Of a DNA stretch of 64,000 bases, positions 24,580 to 32,265 are shown one piece after another. The translations under genes were made by a program, and so were the position numbers. This DNA is from Ignavibacteriota bacterium (GTDB lineage Bacteria; Bacteroidota; Ignavibacteria; UBA10030; UBA6906): assembly GCA_016707525.1 (NCBI GenBank), contig JADJHP010000003.1, positions 186,001 to 250,000 of the forward strand, in the 5' to 3' direction. How positions within the stretch are numbered: position 1 is the first letter of the stretch; the number at the start of each line of letters is the position of its first letter. The notes beneath the pieces were generated by a model. The model had not been told where the DNA came from. It was given only the letters and a program-made list of their open reading frames with translations, and made no database searches.

Positions 24580-26034
24580 CTAGTTCACGCCGAGCTTTTG
24601 AAGCGCTTCGCGAGCGGTAGTGCCCACCGGGTTGAGTTCGAGGGACTTCTTATAGAAGCCGATGGCTTTTTCCTTCTGGTCCAGCGCAACGGCACACTCG
24701 CCCATATTATTGAACGCCCCGGCGCTCTTCGGGAACAGGCGCAGAGCGTACCCGAAGACGGCAGCTGCCTCGTCGTGCTTTTTCTCGCGCAGATACTGAT
24801 GTCCGAGGATGCTCAGTTCATTTTCAAAGACATCGTACCGGCCGGGGGAGGCGCGGTGCTCGCTCTCAATGTCGCGCACACCTTCCAACGAGCCCTTCGT
24901 GCTGATCGCTTTGAAGAGTCCACGCGCCAGCGATGGCTTGATCGATGGAGCCGGAGAACCATTGACCAGTGCGAACAGGCCGTCACTCATGGCGACGACC
25001 GGTGCGCCGGAGACATTGCTCACGACGAAGACCATCTGCTTCGTAGCGGGGACGCGACCGAACAGCGAAGAGACCCCGGGCATGCCGCCCTGATGATAGA
25101 CCACCAGGAGGCTGTCCCCTTTTCTGTTCCTCACGCGGCGATCCAGGACGGCGCCATACCCATAGGAAGGACCATCGGCCTTCATCTTGACGTAGGGGGT
25201 CTGCATCAGGCGCAGGGCATTGCGCGAGAGGACGGCGGGATCAGAAAGCGCATGATCCCACGCGACCATGTCCTCGGCGGTAGCGTACATGCCGCCGGCA
25301 GCTCCGATCCAATCGATATTGAACACCTCGCACGGTGGAAGCGTATCCCCGAAGCCGGCGTCAAAACCTGCTGCGCGCGCGGGGAGGGACAGCCCGCTGC
25401 AGTCGAGTCCGGAATTCTTCATGCCCGCAGGATCGAGGATGAGCGTGTGGAGTGCCTGGTCAAAGGTCTGGCTTGTCACTTTCTGAATGATGGCTCCCAG
25501 AAGGACGAACCCGGTGTTCGAATAGGCGAACTTCGATCCCGGTTCGAATGCAAGCGGCTCGCTGCAGTACTTCTCGATCAACTGGTCCATCGGCGGCACG
25601 GGCTCCAACCCGTGCGCGCGGCGGGCCTCTGTCGTCGCAAATTCCGGGATCCCGGAAGTGTGCGTGAGCAAGTGATGGATCGTGACCCGGTCGCCCGTGT
25701 CGCGGCGGTACGCAGGGAGGTATTTCGTGATGGGATCATGCACACCGATCTTCCCCTGCTCAACGAGCTTCATGATCATTGCGGCGGTGAAGGTCTTGGT
25801 GACGGAGGCAATGTGGTACTGAACCTGCGGACCGTTCTGCAATCCGCGCGCGGGGTCGGCGAGGCCGAACCCGCGGGCGTACAGCAGTGTACCATTTTCA
25901 GCGACGACGACCGTTCCCTGGAACCCGCGGTTGGTGACATACTGGCCGAGGAATTCATCAAGGCGTGTCGTCAGGTCTTGCGCGAACAGGGTTGACGCGG
26001 ACAGCAGACACATCAGAAAGAGCAGGCGTTTCAT
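24580..26034 (-). CDS. Secreted beta-lactamase-family serine hydrolase with C-terminal TPR
   Basis: 484 residues from ATG 26032-26034; a TTG four codons upstream is possible but ignored. Signal peptide MKRLLFLMCLLSASTLFA. The class C beta-lactamase/esterase fold shows the SxxK motif SVTK, the YxN motif in FAYSNTGF and YHQGGMPG in the KTG position. The last about 100 residues are TPR-like (AVFGYALRLFPKSAGAFNNM, KAIGFYKKSLELNPVGTTAR). Such proteins are usually esterases or D-amino-acid peptidases and rarely true beta-lactamases; the substrate is not evident. Its Shine-Dalgarno is weak. Confidence 0.88.
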   Translation of the reverse strand: MKRLLFLMCLLSASTLFAQDLTTRLDEFLGQYVTNRGFQGTVVVAENGTLLYARGFGLADPARGLQNGPQVQYHIASVTKTFTAAMIMKLVEQGKIGVHDPITKYLPAYRRDTGDRVTIHHLLTHTSGIPEFATTEARRAHGLEPVPPMDQLIEKYCSEPLAFEPGSKFAYSNTGFVLLGAIIQKVTSQTFDQALHTLILDPAGMKNSGLDCSGLSLPARAAGFDAGFGDTLPPCEVFNIDWIGAAGGMYATAEDMVAWDHALSDPAVLSRNALRLMQTPYVKMKADGPSYGYGAVLDRRVRNRKGDSLLVVYHQGGMPGVSSLFGRVPATKQMVFVVSNVSGAPVVAMSDGLFALVNGSPAPSIKPSLARGLFKAISTKGSLEGVRDIESEHRASPGRYDVFENELSILGHQYLREKKHDEAAAVFGYALRLFPKSAGAFNNMGECAVALDQKEKAIGFYKKSLELNPVGTTAREALQKLGVN

Positions 26035-26170
26035 AAGGGGATCCAACGCAATGTGGCGGATTTCGGGGATTTTCAGGTAGGGGCGGCACGTGCCCCAAGG
26101 ATTATACGGCCGATTCCAGGCCAGGGTTGCGCCGAAAAAAGGGAAAACATACTTCTTAGCGAAAAAGCAC

Positions 26171-26199
26171 TTGCTTTTTACTTCTGAAATATATATCCT
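26171..26199 (+). promoter_or_regulatory. Promoter of the cold-shock gene
   Basis: -35 TTGCTT (26171-26176) and -10 TATCCT (26194-26199) with 17-base spacing, in a locally AT-rich stretch. It overlaps a small inverted repeat (AAAAAGCA / TGCTTTTT). Transcription from here gives a leader of about 215 bases. Confidence 0.55.
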
Positions 26200-26205
26200 A
26201 TGTCA

Positions 26206-26420
26206 CCAATCAACGTACACCGTTGTCGGGCTTTTAGCTGTCCCGCAGGTATCGCGGGGCACGGTTCGCTGGCGTTCGCAATCCGAACCCGTTGCAGAAC
26301 AAGAGAGATCGCAACCATGGTGGTGTGAATGGTTGCGATTTCACGTTTAAAGCACACATCGGGACGTGCATGACCGAGTCCGCCGGTTGCGGACGTTCAG
26401 CAACAGAAAGGATCTGTTCC
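26206..26420 (+). promoter_or_regulatory. Long structured 5' leader of the cold-shock gene
   Basis: About 215 untranslated bases precede the ATG. The main hairpin has arms 26305-26318 and 26329-26342 (14 bp with one G-U pair, ten-base loop); a smaller GTTGC/GCAAC helix lies closer to the gene. Long, structured leaders are typical of cspA-type genes, where they control translation and stability by temperature. I see no convincing cold-box match, so temperature control is inference. Confidence 0.5.
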
Positions 26421-26621
26421 ATGGAAAAGGGAACAGTGAAATGGTTCAACGGAGCCAAAGGCTTCGGGTTCATCACTCGTGAAACTGGCGAAGACGTTTT
26501 CGTCCATTTCCGCGAAATCGTCGGTGAGGGGTACAAGACCCTGAACGAAGGCGATAAGGTGGGCTTCGAAGTTACGCAGGGTCCGAAGGGCCTCCAGGCC
26601 AAGGGCGTCACGAAGCTGTAA
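26421..26621 (+). CDS. Cold-shock-domain protein (CspA family)
   Basis: 66 residues, the standard length. RNP1 is seen as KGFGFI and RNP2 as VFVHF, with KWFNGAKGFGFITRE near the N-terminus and EGDKVGFEVTQGPKGLQA near the C-terminus. These OB-fold proteins bind single-stranded RNA or DNA and act as RNA chaperones. The start ATG 26421 has AAAGGA at the right distance; an upstream in-frame ATG at 26292 lies in the leader and is ignored. Monocistronic, with its own promoter and terminator. Confidence 0.95.
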   Translation: MEKGTVKWFNGAKGFGFITRETGEDVFVHFREIVGEGYKTLNEGDKVGFEVTQGPKGLQAKGVTKL

Positions 26622-26644
26622 TTCGTGCGACTCTGTCCGTAGCG

Positions 26645-26680
26645 AACGCCGGCTGATCTTCAGCCGGCGTTTTCTTTTTC
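26645..26680 (+). terminator. Rho-independent terminator of the cold-shock gene
   Basis: Perfect 12-bp stem (26645-26656 / 26660-26671) with a three-base loop, followed by TTCTTTTTC. It starts 23 bases after the stop codon. Textbook intrinsic terminator. Confidence 0.92.
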
Positions 26681-26706
26681 TCCCCCTCCCCTTCCCACGC
26701 CGGGGG

Positions 26707-26735
26707 TTGAATGTCCACACGCCGTTTGGTACATT
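26707..26735 (+). promoter_or_regulatory. Candidate promoter of the sensor kinase operon
   Basis: -35 TTGAAT (26707-26712) and -10 TACATT (26730-26735), four of six matches each and exactly 17 bases apart, 47 bases upstream of the kinase start. Confidence 0.45.
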
Positions 26736-26782
26736 GATATCCGGAATCGATACATGCGCATGAGTGAAGGAACGACCGTCGT

Positions 26783-28630
26783 ATGACACTGTGCCAGCTC
26801 CACCATACTATGAACGGTCCCCATTCCCTCCGCCTCGCCCTCATCCTCCTCGCCGTCTGGCTCTTTCCCGGTACCTCCCGTTGTCAGGACACGACCCAGG
26901 TGGTCCTCTCCATTGGTGAAGCACGGATCGATGCGAACGGGGATTTCACTCCGGACCGGCTCGGCCAGCGTGTCACGATCGGGGGGCGGGCGAACTCGAA
27001 CAGCGATGTGATGCACACCAGCCGCCTTTCGATCTTCCTGCAGGACAACACCGGTGGGATCGAACTCTACAACAACGACCCCGGGCCGCCGATCGAAGAA
27101 GGCGACAGCCTGATCGTCACGGGCGAGATCGCTGTGTACGAAGGCGTGACGCGGATCGTCCGGGCGACCTACCGCGTGCTCAAAGTCCATCGCCCCATGG
27201 CCCGCCCCGTTGAACTCCCCATCCCGGAGGCCCCTGCAGAGAAGTACGAAGGCATGCTTGTGCGCGTCCATGGCGTCGTGACGCGTTCCTGGAGCGACGA
27301 CTACGGATCGTACCTCACGGTCCGTGAGCAGACCAACGATGCGGATAGCATCGTGGTCTTTCTCGCCATCCGTCACAAGCCCGGGATCGATCTCGCCCGG
27401 ATCGGCGAGCGCGACGTGGTCTCCGTCACCGGGGTACTCGGACAGTATGTGCGGGGCGGCGCATTGAACACGGGATATGAGATCTACCCACGGTATCCGG
27501 AAGATATCCGGGAGCGCCGGACCAGGACCACCGACTATCTGTACGCGCTGATCATCAGCGCCGCCCTCGTGGTCATCACCCTTGCCTGGGTGTTCTCCAC
27601 CCGGCGGGAGGTGGCGAAGCGCACACGCGAACTCCGCGAATCCGAACAGCGGTTCCGCAACCTCCTGGAAAATGTCCAGCTGGTCGCCCTGACCGTCAAC
27701 CACGACGCGCGGATCACGTTCGCCAATGACTACACCATGGGTCTCACCGGCTGGGCCATCGATGAACTGCTGGCCATGGACCTTCTCGACGTCGTGGTGC
27801 CTCCGGCCGGCATGACGCGCCAGGCATACCGTGAGGCGGTGCGCACCGGAGGCGTCCCCGCCCACTTCGAAGGTGAACTGATCACGAAAGCGGGCGGCCG
27901 CAGGCTCGTCGCATGGAACTCGACCGTCGTCCACAACGCTGAAGGCACCGTCACCGGCATCGCCAGTCTGGGCGAGGATATCACCGAGCGCAAGCGGGCA
28001 GAAGAGAAACTCTCCGCCTCCCTGAAAGAGAAGGAACTTCTCGTCCGCGAGGTCTACCATCGCGTCAAGAACAACCTGCAGACCATTTCCAGCCTCCTGT
28101 CGCTGCAGAGCGAATCGATCGCGGACCAGGCGACACGTGAACTTTTCCTGGAGAACCAGCACCGGATCCGGTCGATGACCATGATCCATGAGCGGCTCTA
28201 TCGGTCGAGCTCGCTCGCACGCATCGACATGCGCGAGTACCTCCAGGGCCTGGCGAACTCCCTGTTCCGCTCCTACGCCGTCAACCGGAACATCACCCTC
28301 CAGGTGGATGTCCGCGACGTCGTCCTCTCTGCCGATGCATCGATCGTCTGCGGCCTGATCGTGAACGAACTTCTTTCGAACACGCTGAAGCACGCTTTCC
28401 CGGGTGACCGTTCGGGCGAGATCACCCTGACCATGTTCCCCGGGGACCACGGCACCTACGCACTGACATTCTCGGACAACGGGATCGGTCTGCCGCCGGG
28501 GTTCGATATCCACGCGACGCGGACGCTGGGCATGAATCTGATCGCCAGTCTTACCCAGCAGCTCCACGGCGATATTGAGATCTCGACGAACAACGGCACG
28601 CGGTACGTGATCACGATACCGGCAGCCTGA
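26783..28630 (+). CDS. Sensor histidine kinase with periplasmic OB-fold domains, PAS and HisKA_2
   Basis: 615 residues from ATG 26783, with GAAGGA upstream; ATG 26810 is the alternative start and gives a cleaner signal peptide. After the signal peptide comes a periplasmic region of about 210 residues with two OB-fold-like segments (LGQRVTIGGRAN...GIELYNND, and GMLVRVHGVVT...LTVREQ), similar to nucleic-acid-binding-type OB domains. Then a membrane helix (about 253-272), a PAS domain (about 288-405), the HisKA_2 motif YHRVKNNLQ and a HATPase domain with NTLKHAFPGD and DNGIGLPPG. No DNA-binding output is present, so it must phosphorylate a separate regulator. It is ten bases ahead of a c-heme kinase gene, so the two are co-expressed. 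Confidence 0.88.
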   Translation: MTLCQLHHTMNGPHSLRLALILLAVWLFPGTSRCQDTTQVVLSIGEARIDANGDFTPDRLGQRVTIGGRANSNSDVMHTSRLSIFLQDNTGGIELYNNDPGPPIEEGDSLIVTGEIAVYEGVTRIVRATYRVLKVHRPMARPVELPIPEAPAEKYEGMLVRVHGVVTRSWSDDYGSYLTVREQTNDADSIVVFLAIRHKPGIDLARIGERDVVSVTGVLGQYVRGGALNTGYEIYPRYPEDIRERRTRTTDYLYALIISAALVVITLAWVFSTRREVAKRTRELRESEQRFRNLLENVQLVALTVNHDARITFANDYTMGLTGWAIDELLAMDLLDVVVPPAGMTRQAYREAVRTGGVPAHFEGELITKAGGRRLVAWNSTVVHNAEGTVTGIASLGEDITERKRAEEKLSASLKEKELLVREVYHRVKNNLQTISSLLSLQSESIADQATRELFLENQHRIRSMTMIHERLYRSSSLARIDMREYLQGLANSLFRSYAVNRNITLQVDVRDVVLSADASIVCGLIVNELLSNTLKHAFPGDRSGEITLTMFPGDHGTYALTFSDNGIGLPPGFDIHATRTLGMNLIASLTQQLHGDIEISTNNGTRYVITIPAA

Positions 28631-28640
28631 GGGCCGTCCC

Positions 28641-29141
28641 ATGCTCCCCTTCCCCCGTAAACTCGCCCTCCAGTTGATGATCCCCCTCGTCGCATTCGTC
28701 CTGCTCGCAGGACTGGCGTCGGGATACGTCCATATGAAGACGCAGGAGAACCAGCTCCTCGCCACGATGATCACCGGGGCGGACCAGCTCTCCGGCAGCA
28801 TCGCCAGTGCCACCTGGCACGCCATGCTCGCTGATCAGCGGGAGTCGGCGTACGAGATCATGCAGACGATCGCCCTCAAACAGGGCATCAAGCGGATCCG
28901 CATCTATAATAAGGAAGGGCGGGTGATGTTCTCGACGGTGGCCGGGGATACCGGCAGCGTCGACAAATTCGCCGAAGCCTGTTTCATGTGTCACGCTACG
29001 AACCGCCCGCTGGTGAAGGTCGATGTCCCTTCGCGGGCGCGGGAATTCCACACGACGGACGGGAAGCGCACCCTGGGTATCGTCACCCCCGTCTACAATG
29101 AACCCGCCTGCAGTAACGCAGACTGCCATGCTCATCCCTGA
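28641..29141 (+). CDS. c-type heme sensor histidine kinase, sensor part before a frameshift
   Basis: 166 residues. An uncleaved membrane helix (about 8-30) is followed by a periplasmic domain with a canonical heme-c site CFMCH (114-118) and a second, longer-spaced site CSNADCH (157-163), near the end of the sensor. The frame stops with TGA at 29139-29141, but the sense continues immediately in the next frame (HPEGMSVLGVIDVSLDL), joined if one C is removed from CCC at 29136-29138. The whole protein would be a membrane kinase of about 543 residues that binds heme on the periplasmic side, a plausible redox, oxygen or nitric-oxide sensor. Either a sequencing indel or a recent mutation. Confidence 0.78.
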   Translation: MLPFPRKLALQLMIPLVAFVLLAGLASGYVHMKTQENQLLATMITGADQLSGSIASATWHAMLADQRESAYEIMQTIALKQGIKRIRIYNKEGRVMFSTVAGDTGSVDKFAEACFMCHATNRPLVKVDVPSRAREFHTTDGKRTLGIVTPVYNEPACSNADCHAHP

Positions 29142-30270
29142 GGGGATGAGCGTCCTCGGCGTCATCGACGTCTCCCTGGATCTCACCACCGTGGATGAGG
29201 AGATCGCCGGCACGAGATCGAGGGTGATCCTCATTTCCGTTGCCCTCTCCATTCTGCTCTCCACCTTCATCATCGTCTTCACGCGCCGGTTCGTCCATGC
29301 CCCGATCCACCGCCTGATCGAAGGAACGCGTGCAGTGAGCAAGATGCAGTTGGACCGTCCGGTGCAGATCAATTCCAGCGAGGAGCTCGGGGAACTCGCG
29401 AATGCCTTCGATGTGATGCGGCTCCGGCTGAAAGAATCCATCGACCAGCAGAACCAGTTCGCGCAGAACCTGGAGACCAAGGTCGGGCAGCGCACCGAAC
29501 AGCTTAAAGTGGCGCATCAGAAGCTGTTGCACTCCGACCGGCTGGCCTCGCTCGGACAGCTCTCCGCGAGCGTGGCGCATGAGATCAACAACCCCCTGTC
29601 GGGGGTGCTGAATCTGTCGATGCTCATGCAGCGCATCGTCGGAGAGAACGGCATCCCCGCCGAGCGCGTGCCGGAATTCCGGAAGTATCTCGGACAGGTG
29701 GTCACCGAGACGGCGCGGGTCGGCCGTATCGTCCAGGACCTGCTGGCATTCTCGCGTCGATCCAAGCCGCACCAGCGGACGAACGTGAACTTCAATGCGA
29801 TCGTCAGTACCACCGTGAACCTGATCGGACACAAGCTGAAGCTCATGAACGTGGAGATGGACCTCCGGCTCGACGAGGCCCTTCCCCTCATCCATTGCGA
29901 CGCATCCCAGATGCAGCAGGTCCTGATCAACCTGATCATGAACGGTGCCGAAGCGACGCAGGGGCGTCCCGCAGCAAAGGTCACCGTTTCCAGTGCGGTT
30001 GCGCCGTCGGGCACGGACCTTGTCCTCGAGATCCATGACACAGGCGAGGGGATCCGGCCGGAGCACATCGAGAAATTGTTCACGCCGTTCTTCACGACCA
30101 AGGGAGAAGGGAAAGGTGTGGGGTTGGGGCTCGCCGTGGTGTACGGCATCGTGAAGGACCACAATGGCGACATCGATGTCGAATCGAAACCCGACGTCGG
30201 GACCACGTTCCGGGTCGTTCTTCCCATCGGGTCCGAAGAGGTCCCGAACAAGCAGACCGCTGCCGGATGA
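29140..30270 (+). CDS. c-type heme sensor histidine kinase, kinase part after the frameshift
   Basis: The sense begins at GAG 29140. It contains a second membrane helix (VILISVALSILLSTFIIVF), a HAMP domain (RRFVHAPIHRLIEGTRAVSK), a coiled coil, the HisKA motif SVAHEINNPLSG with the phospho-acceptor His, and a HATPase domain with NLIMNGAEAT, HDTGEGI and GLGLAVVYG. This NtrB-like kinase class typically pairs with NtrC-type regulators, and exactly such a regulator is encoded at 30845-32209. Its stop overlaps the archaemetzincin start by four bases. If not a sequencing error, this half could still be translated alone from ATG 29146, losing the heme sensor. Confidence 0.85.
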   Translation, partial: EGMSVLGVIDVSLDLTTVDEEIAGTRSRVILISVALSILLSTFIIVFTRRFVHAPIHRLIEGTRAVSKMQLDRPVQINSSEELGELANAFDVMRLRLKESIDQQNQFAQNLETKVGQRTEQLKVAHQKLLHSDRLASLGQLSASVAHEINNPLSGVLNLSMLMQRIVGENGIPAERVPEFRKYLGQVVTETARVGRIVQDLLAFSRRSKPHQRTNVNFNAIVSTTVNLIGHKLKLMNVEMDLRLDEALPLIHCDASQMQQVLINLIMNGAEATQGRPAAKVTVSSAVAPSGTDLVLEIHDTGEGIRPEHIEKLFTPFFTTKGEGKGVGLGLAVVYGIVKDHNGDIDVESKPDVGTTFRVVLPIGSEEVPNKQTAAG

Positions 30271-30839
30271 ATGCCATCGGGATGATCGCGATCGGTACGG
30301 TCGATCCGCCGCTCCTGACTGCGATCGCGGATGAAGTGCGCCGCACCTTCCGCCATCCGGTGTCCATGCTGCCACCCGCACCAGAGCCCGCCTTCGCCTT
30401 CGATGAGCGGCGGGGACAATACAGTTCGGTCCTGGTACTCCGGTCTCTGCTGGACCGGGTCCAGCCTTCGATGATCAGGATCCTGGGAGTGACAGCAAAG
30501 GACCTGTTCATCCCCATGCTCAGCTTCGTTCTCGGGCAGGCACAATTGAACGGGCGGGTCGCCGTGATCTCCCTTGCACGGCTGCAACAGCAATTCTATG
30601 GCTTTCCGCCTGATCCGGAGCTGCTGCAGGCGCGGGCCATCAAGGAAGCGGTCCACGAGATCGGACACACCTTCGGACTCACGCACTGCACCGATGTCCG
30701 GTGTCCGATGTCTTTATCCAACAACGTGCACCACGTCGATACCAAAGGGCACGTCCTCTGCACAGCGTGTGCAGCGGTCTTCAACGAACATCTCGATCAT
30801 TTGCGCGCCGGAGATGACCCTCCGGGCGCGGCAGGATAA
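30267..30839 (+). CDS. amzA: Archaemetzincin zinc metalloprotease
   Basis: 190 residues, normal for the archaemetzincin family. The extended zinc motif HEIGHTFGLTHC is at 130-141 (HExxHxxGxxH plus Cys). Further Cys residues at 146 (RCPM), 165 and 168 (CTAC) form the second, structural zinc site expected in the family. Mostly archaeal and eukaryotic, it occurs only in some bacteria; the substrate is unknown. Unusually, it sits between a sensor kinase (four-base overlap) and its probable response regulator (five-base gap), so it is translated with a two-component system. It is cytoplasmic, as no signal peptide is seen. Confidence 0.88.
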   Translation: MNAIGMIAIGTVDPPLLTAIADEVRRTFRHPVSMLPPAPEPAFAFDERRGQYSSVLVLRSLLDRVQPSMIRILGVTAKDLFIPMLSFVLGQAQLNGRVAVISLARLQQQFYGFPPDPELLQARAIKEAVHEIGHTFGLTHCTDVRCPMSLSNNVHHVDTKGHVLCTACAAVFNEHLDHLRAGDDPPGAAG

Positions 30840-30844
30840 CGCAT

Positions 30845-32209
30845 ATGACGACACACTGGCACATACTCGTGGTGGATGATGAAGAAGTGATGCGCGAATC
30901 GCTGGCCGCATGGCTGCGCGAGGATGGGTACACGGTGGACACCGCCATGTCGGGCACCATCGCCATCGACATGGCCCGGCAACGCGACTACGCGATCTAC
31001 TTCATCGATATGAAGATGCCCGGGGGGATCGACGGCATCGAGACCATGATGGAGATCCGGAAGGTCCATCCGGAGGCGTCCATCATCATCGTCACGGCCT
31101 ATGCCACGGTGGATACGGCGATCACGGCGATGAAAGAGGGGGCACAGGAATACATCGTGAAGCCGTGCAACCCCGAGGAGATCTCTCTGCTCGTCGGCCG
31201 CATCATCAAGGTGAAGAACCTCCAGCGGGAGAACTCGATCCTGCGGAAGAAACTCACGAAACAGTACAGTTTCCACGACGTGGTGAGCAGGAGCCCGGCG
31301 ATGCTCGGGATCTTCGACCTGGTCCGCGACGTGGCCAGCCTGCGCAGCACTGTTCTGATCCGCGGCGAAAGCGGCACGGGCAAGGAGATGATCGCCCGCG
31401 CGGTCCATTTCTCCGGCGAACGCACAGGAAAGCCGTTCGTTGGGGTCTCCTGCGCCGCCCTGGCAGAGACACTCCTGGAATCGGAACTCTTCGGACATGA
31501 GAAGGGCTCGTTCACCGGGGCCGCAGCCCAGCGGAAGGGGAAGTTCGAGATGGCACACGGGGGGACGATCTTCCTGGATGAGATCGGCGACATCTCACCC
31601 AAGCTGCAGATGGACCTCCTGCGGGTGCTGCAGGAACGTCGGTTCTACCGTGTGGGCGGAACGGAAGAGATCGAAGTGGATGTCCGCGTCATCGCCGCGA
31701 CACACGTCGATCTGGAACGGGCGGTGCGCGAAGGGAAGTTCCGGGATGATCTCTACTACCGCCTGAACGTCATCAGCATCAACCTGCCTCCCCTGCGGGA
31801 CCGCCGGGAGGACATCCCGCTCCTGGCAGAGACATTCATCGAGCGCCTCTCGCATGAACTCGGAAAGGAGATCACCGGTGTCACCGATGGGGCCTTGCGC
31901 ATCCTGATGAATTATGAGTGGCCCGGCAATGTGCGGGAGCTCGAGAATGCCATCGAGCGGGCAATGGTGACCGCGAAATCGAAGCTGCTGACCGAAGAGG
32001 ATTGTGCGTTCATCGGGGCCAGGCCCACGGTGTCCGTGGACGAATGGACGATCCCGCCGAATATGACGCTGGAAGAGGCCGAGAACCGGATCATCAGTGC
32101 GACATTGCAGCGGACCCGGGGGAACATCACCGAGACGGCAGGCATCCTCGGGATCGACCGCTCCACGTTGTATGACCGGCTGAAGAAGTACAACATCCCG
32201 CGCCCGTGA
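30845..32209 (+). CDS. NtrC-family sigma-54-dependent response regulator
   Basis: 454 residues. The receiver has D11/D12, phospho-acceptor D55 and K106. The AAA+ domain (about 145-375) has Walker A GESGTGK (174-180), the sigma-54 contact loop GSFTGA (221-226, the common GAFTGA variant) and Walker B ...GGTIFLDEIGD. The C-terminal Fis-type helix-turn-helix (about 412-452) reads NITETAGILGIDRSTLYDRL. It activates sigma-54 promoters on phosphorylation, probably by the c-heme kinase encoded two genes upstream. The adjacent convergent redox operon is a natural candidate target, though I found no clear sigma-54 site ahead of it. Confidence 0.94.
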   Translation: MTTHWHILVVDDEEVMRESLAAWLREDGYTVDTAMSGTIAIDMARQRDYAIYFIDMKMPGGIDGIETMMEIRKVHPEASIIIVTAYATVDTAITAMKEGAQEYIVKPCNPEEISLLVGRIIKVKNLQRENSILRKKLTKQYSFHDVVSRSPAMLGIFDLVRDVASLRSTVLIRGESGTGKEMIARAVHFSGERTGKPFVGVSCAALAETLLESELFGHEKGSFTGAAAQRKGKFEMAHGGTIFLDEIGDISPKLQMDLLRVLQERRFYRVGGTEEIEVDVRVIAATHVDLERAVREGKFRDDLYYRLNVISINLPPLRDRREDIPLLAETFIERLSHELGKEITGVTDGALRILMNYEWPGNVRELENAIERAMVTAKSKLLTEEDCAFIGARPTVSVDEWTIPPNMTLEEAENRIISATLQRTRGNITETAGILGIDRSTLYDRLKKYNIPRP

Positions 32210-32214
32210 AAAAC

Positions 32215-32255
32215 AAATTATCCATTATCCATGATCCATGGATAATGGATAATTT
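32215..32255. terminator. Bidirectional hairpin terminator, also a dispersed repeat copy
   Basis: Perfect 19-bp arms (32215-32233 / 32237-32255) with a three-base loop, between the ends of two convergent genes, with A- and T-rich flanks that serve both strands. Its AT-rich sequence is unlike the surroundings. The 29 bases 32224-32252 recur, inverted, at 60814-60842 next to the tRNA-Ala gene. Confidence 0.75.
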
Positions 32256-32265
32256 CGCCTTCGCG

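Noticed and set aside
26660..28825. Long minus-strand open frame (over 700 codons) opposite the OB-fold kinase
   Set aside because: High GC at third positions leaves the antisense frame open. It has no motif or family sense, while the plus strand encodes a complete kinase.
29136..29142. CCC-TGA as a programmed +1 frameshift site
   Set aside because: CCC followed by a stop can slip, but there is no upstream Shine-Dalgarno-like stimulator. Three other genes in the window show similar one-base breaks without such a motif, so a plain indel is likelier.
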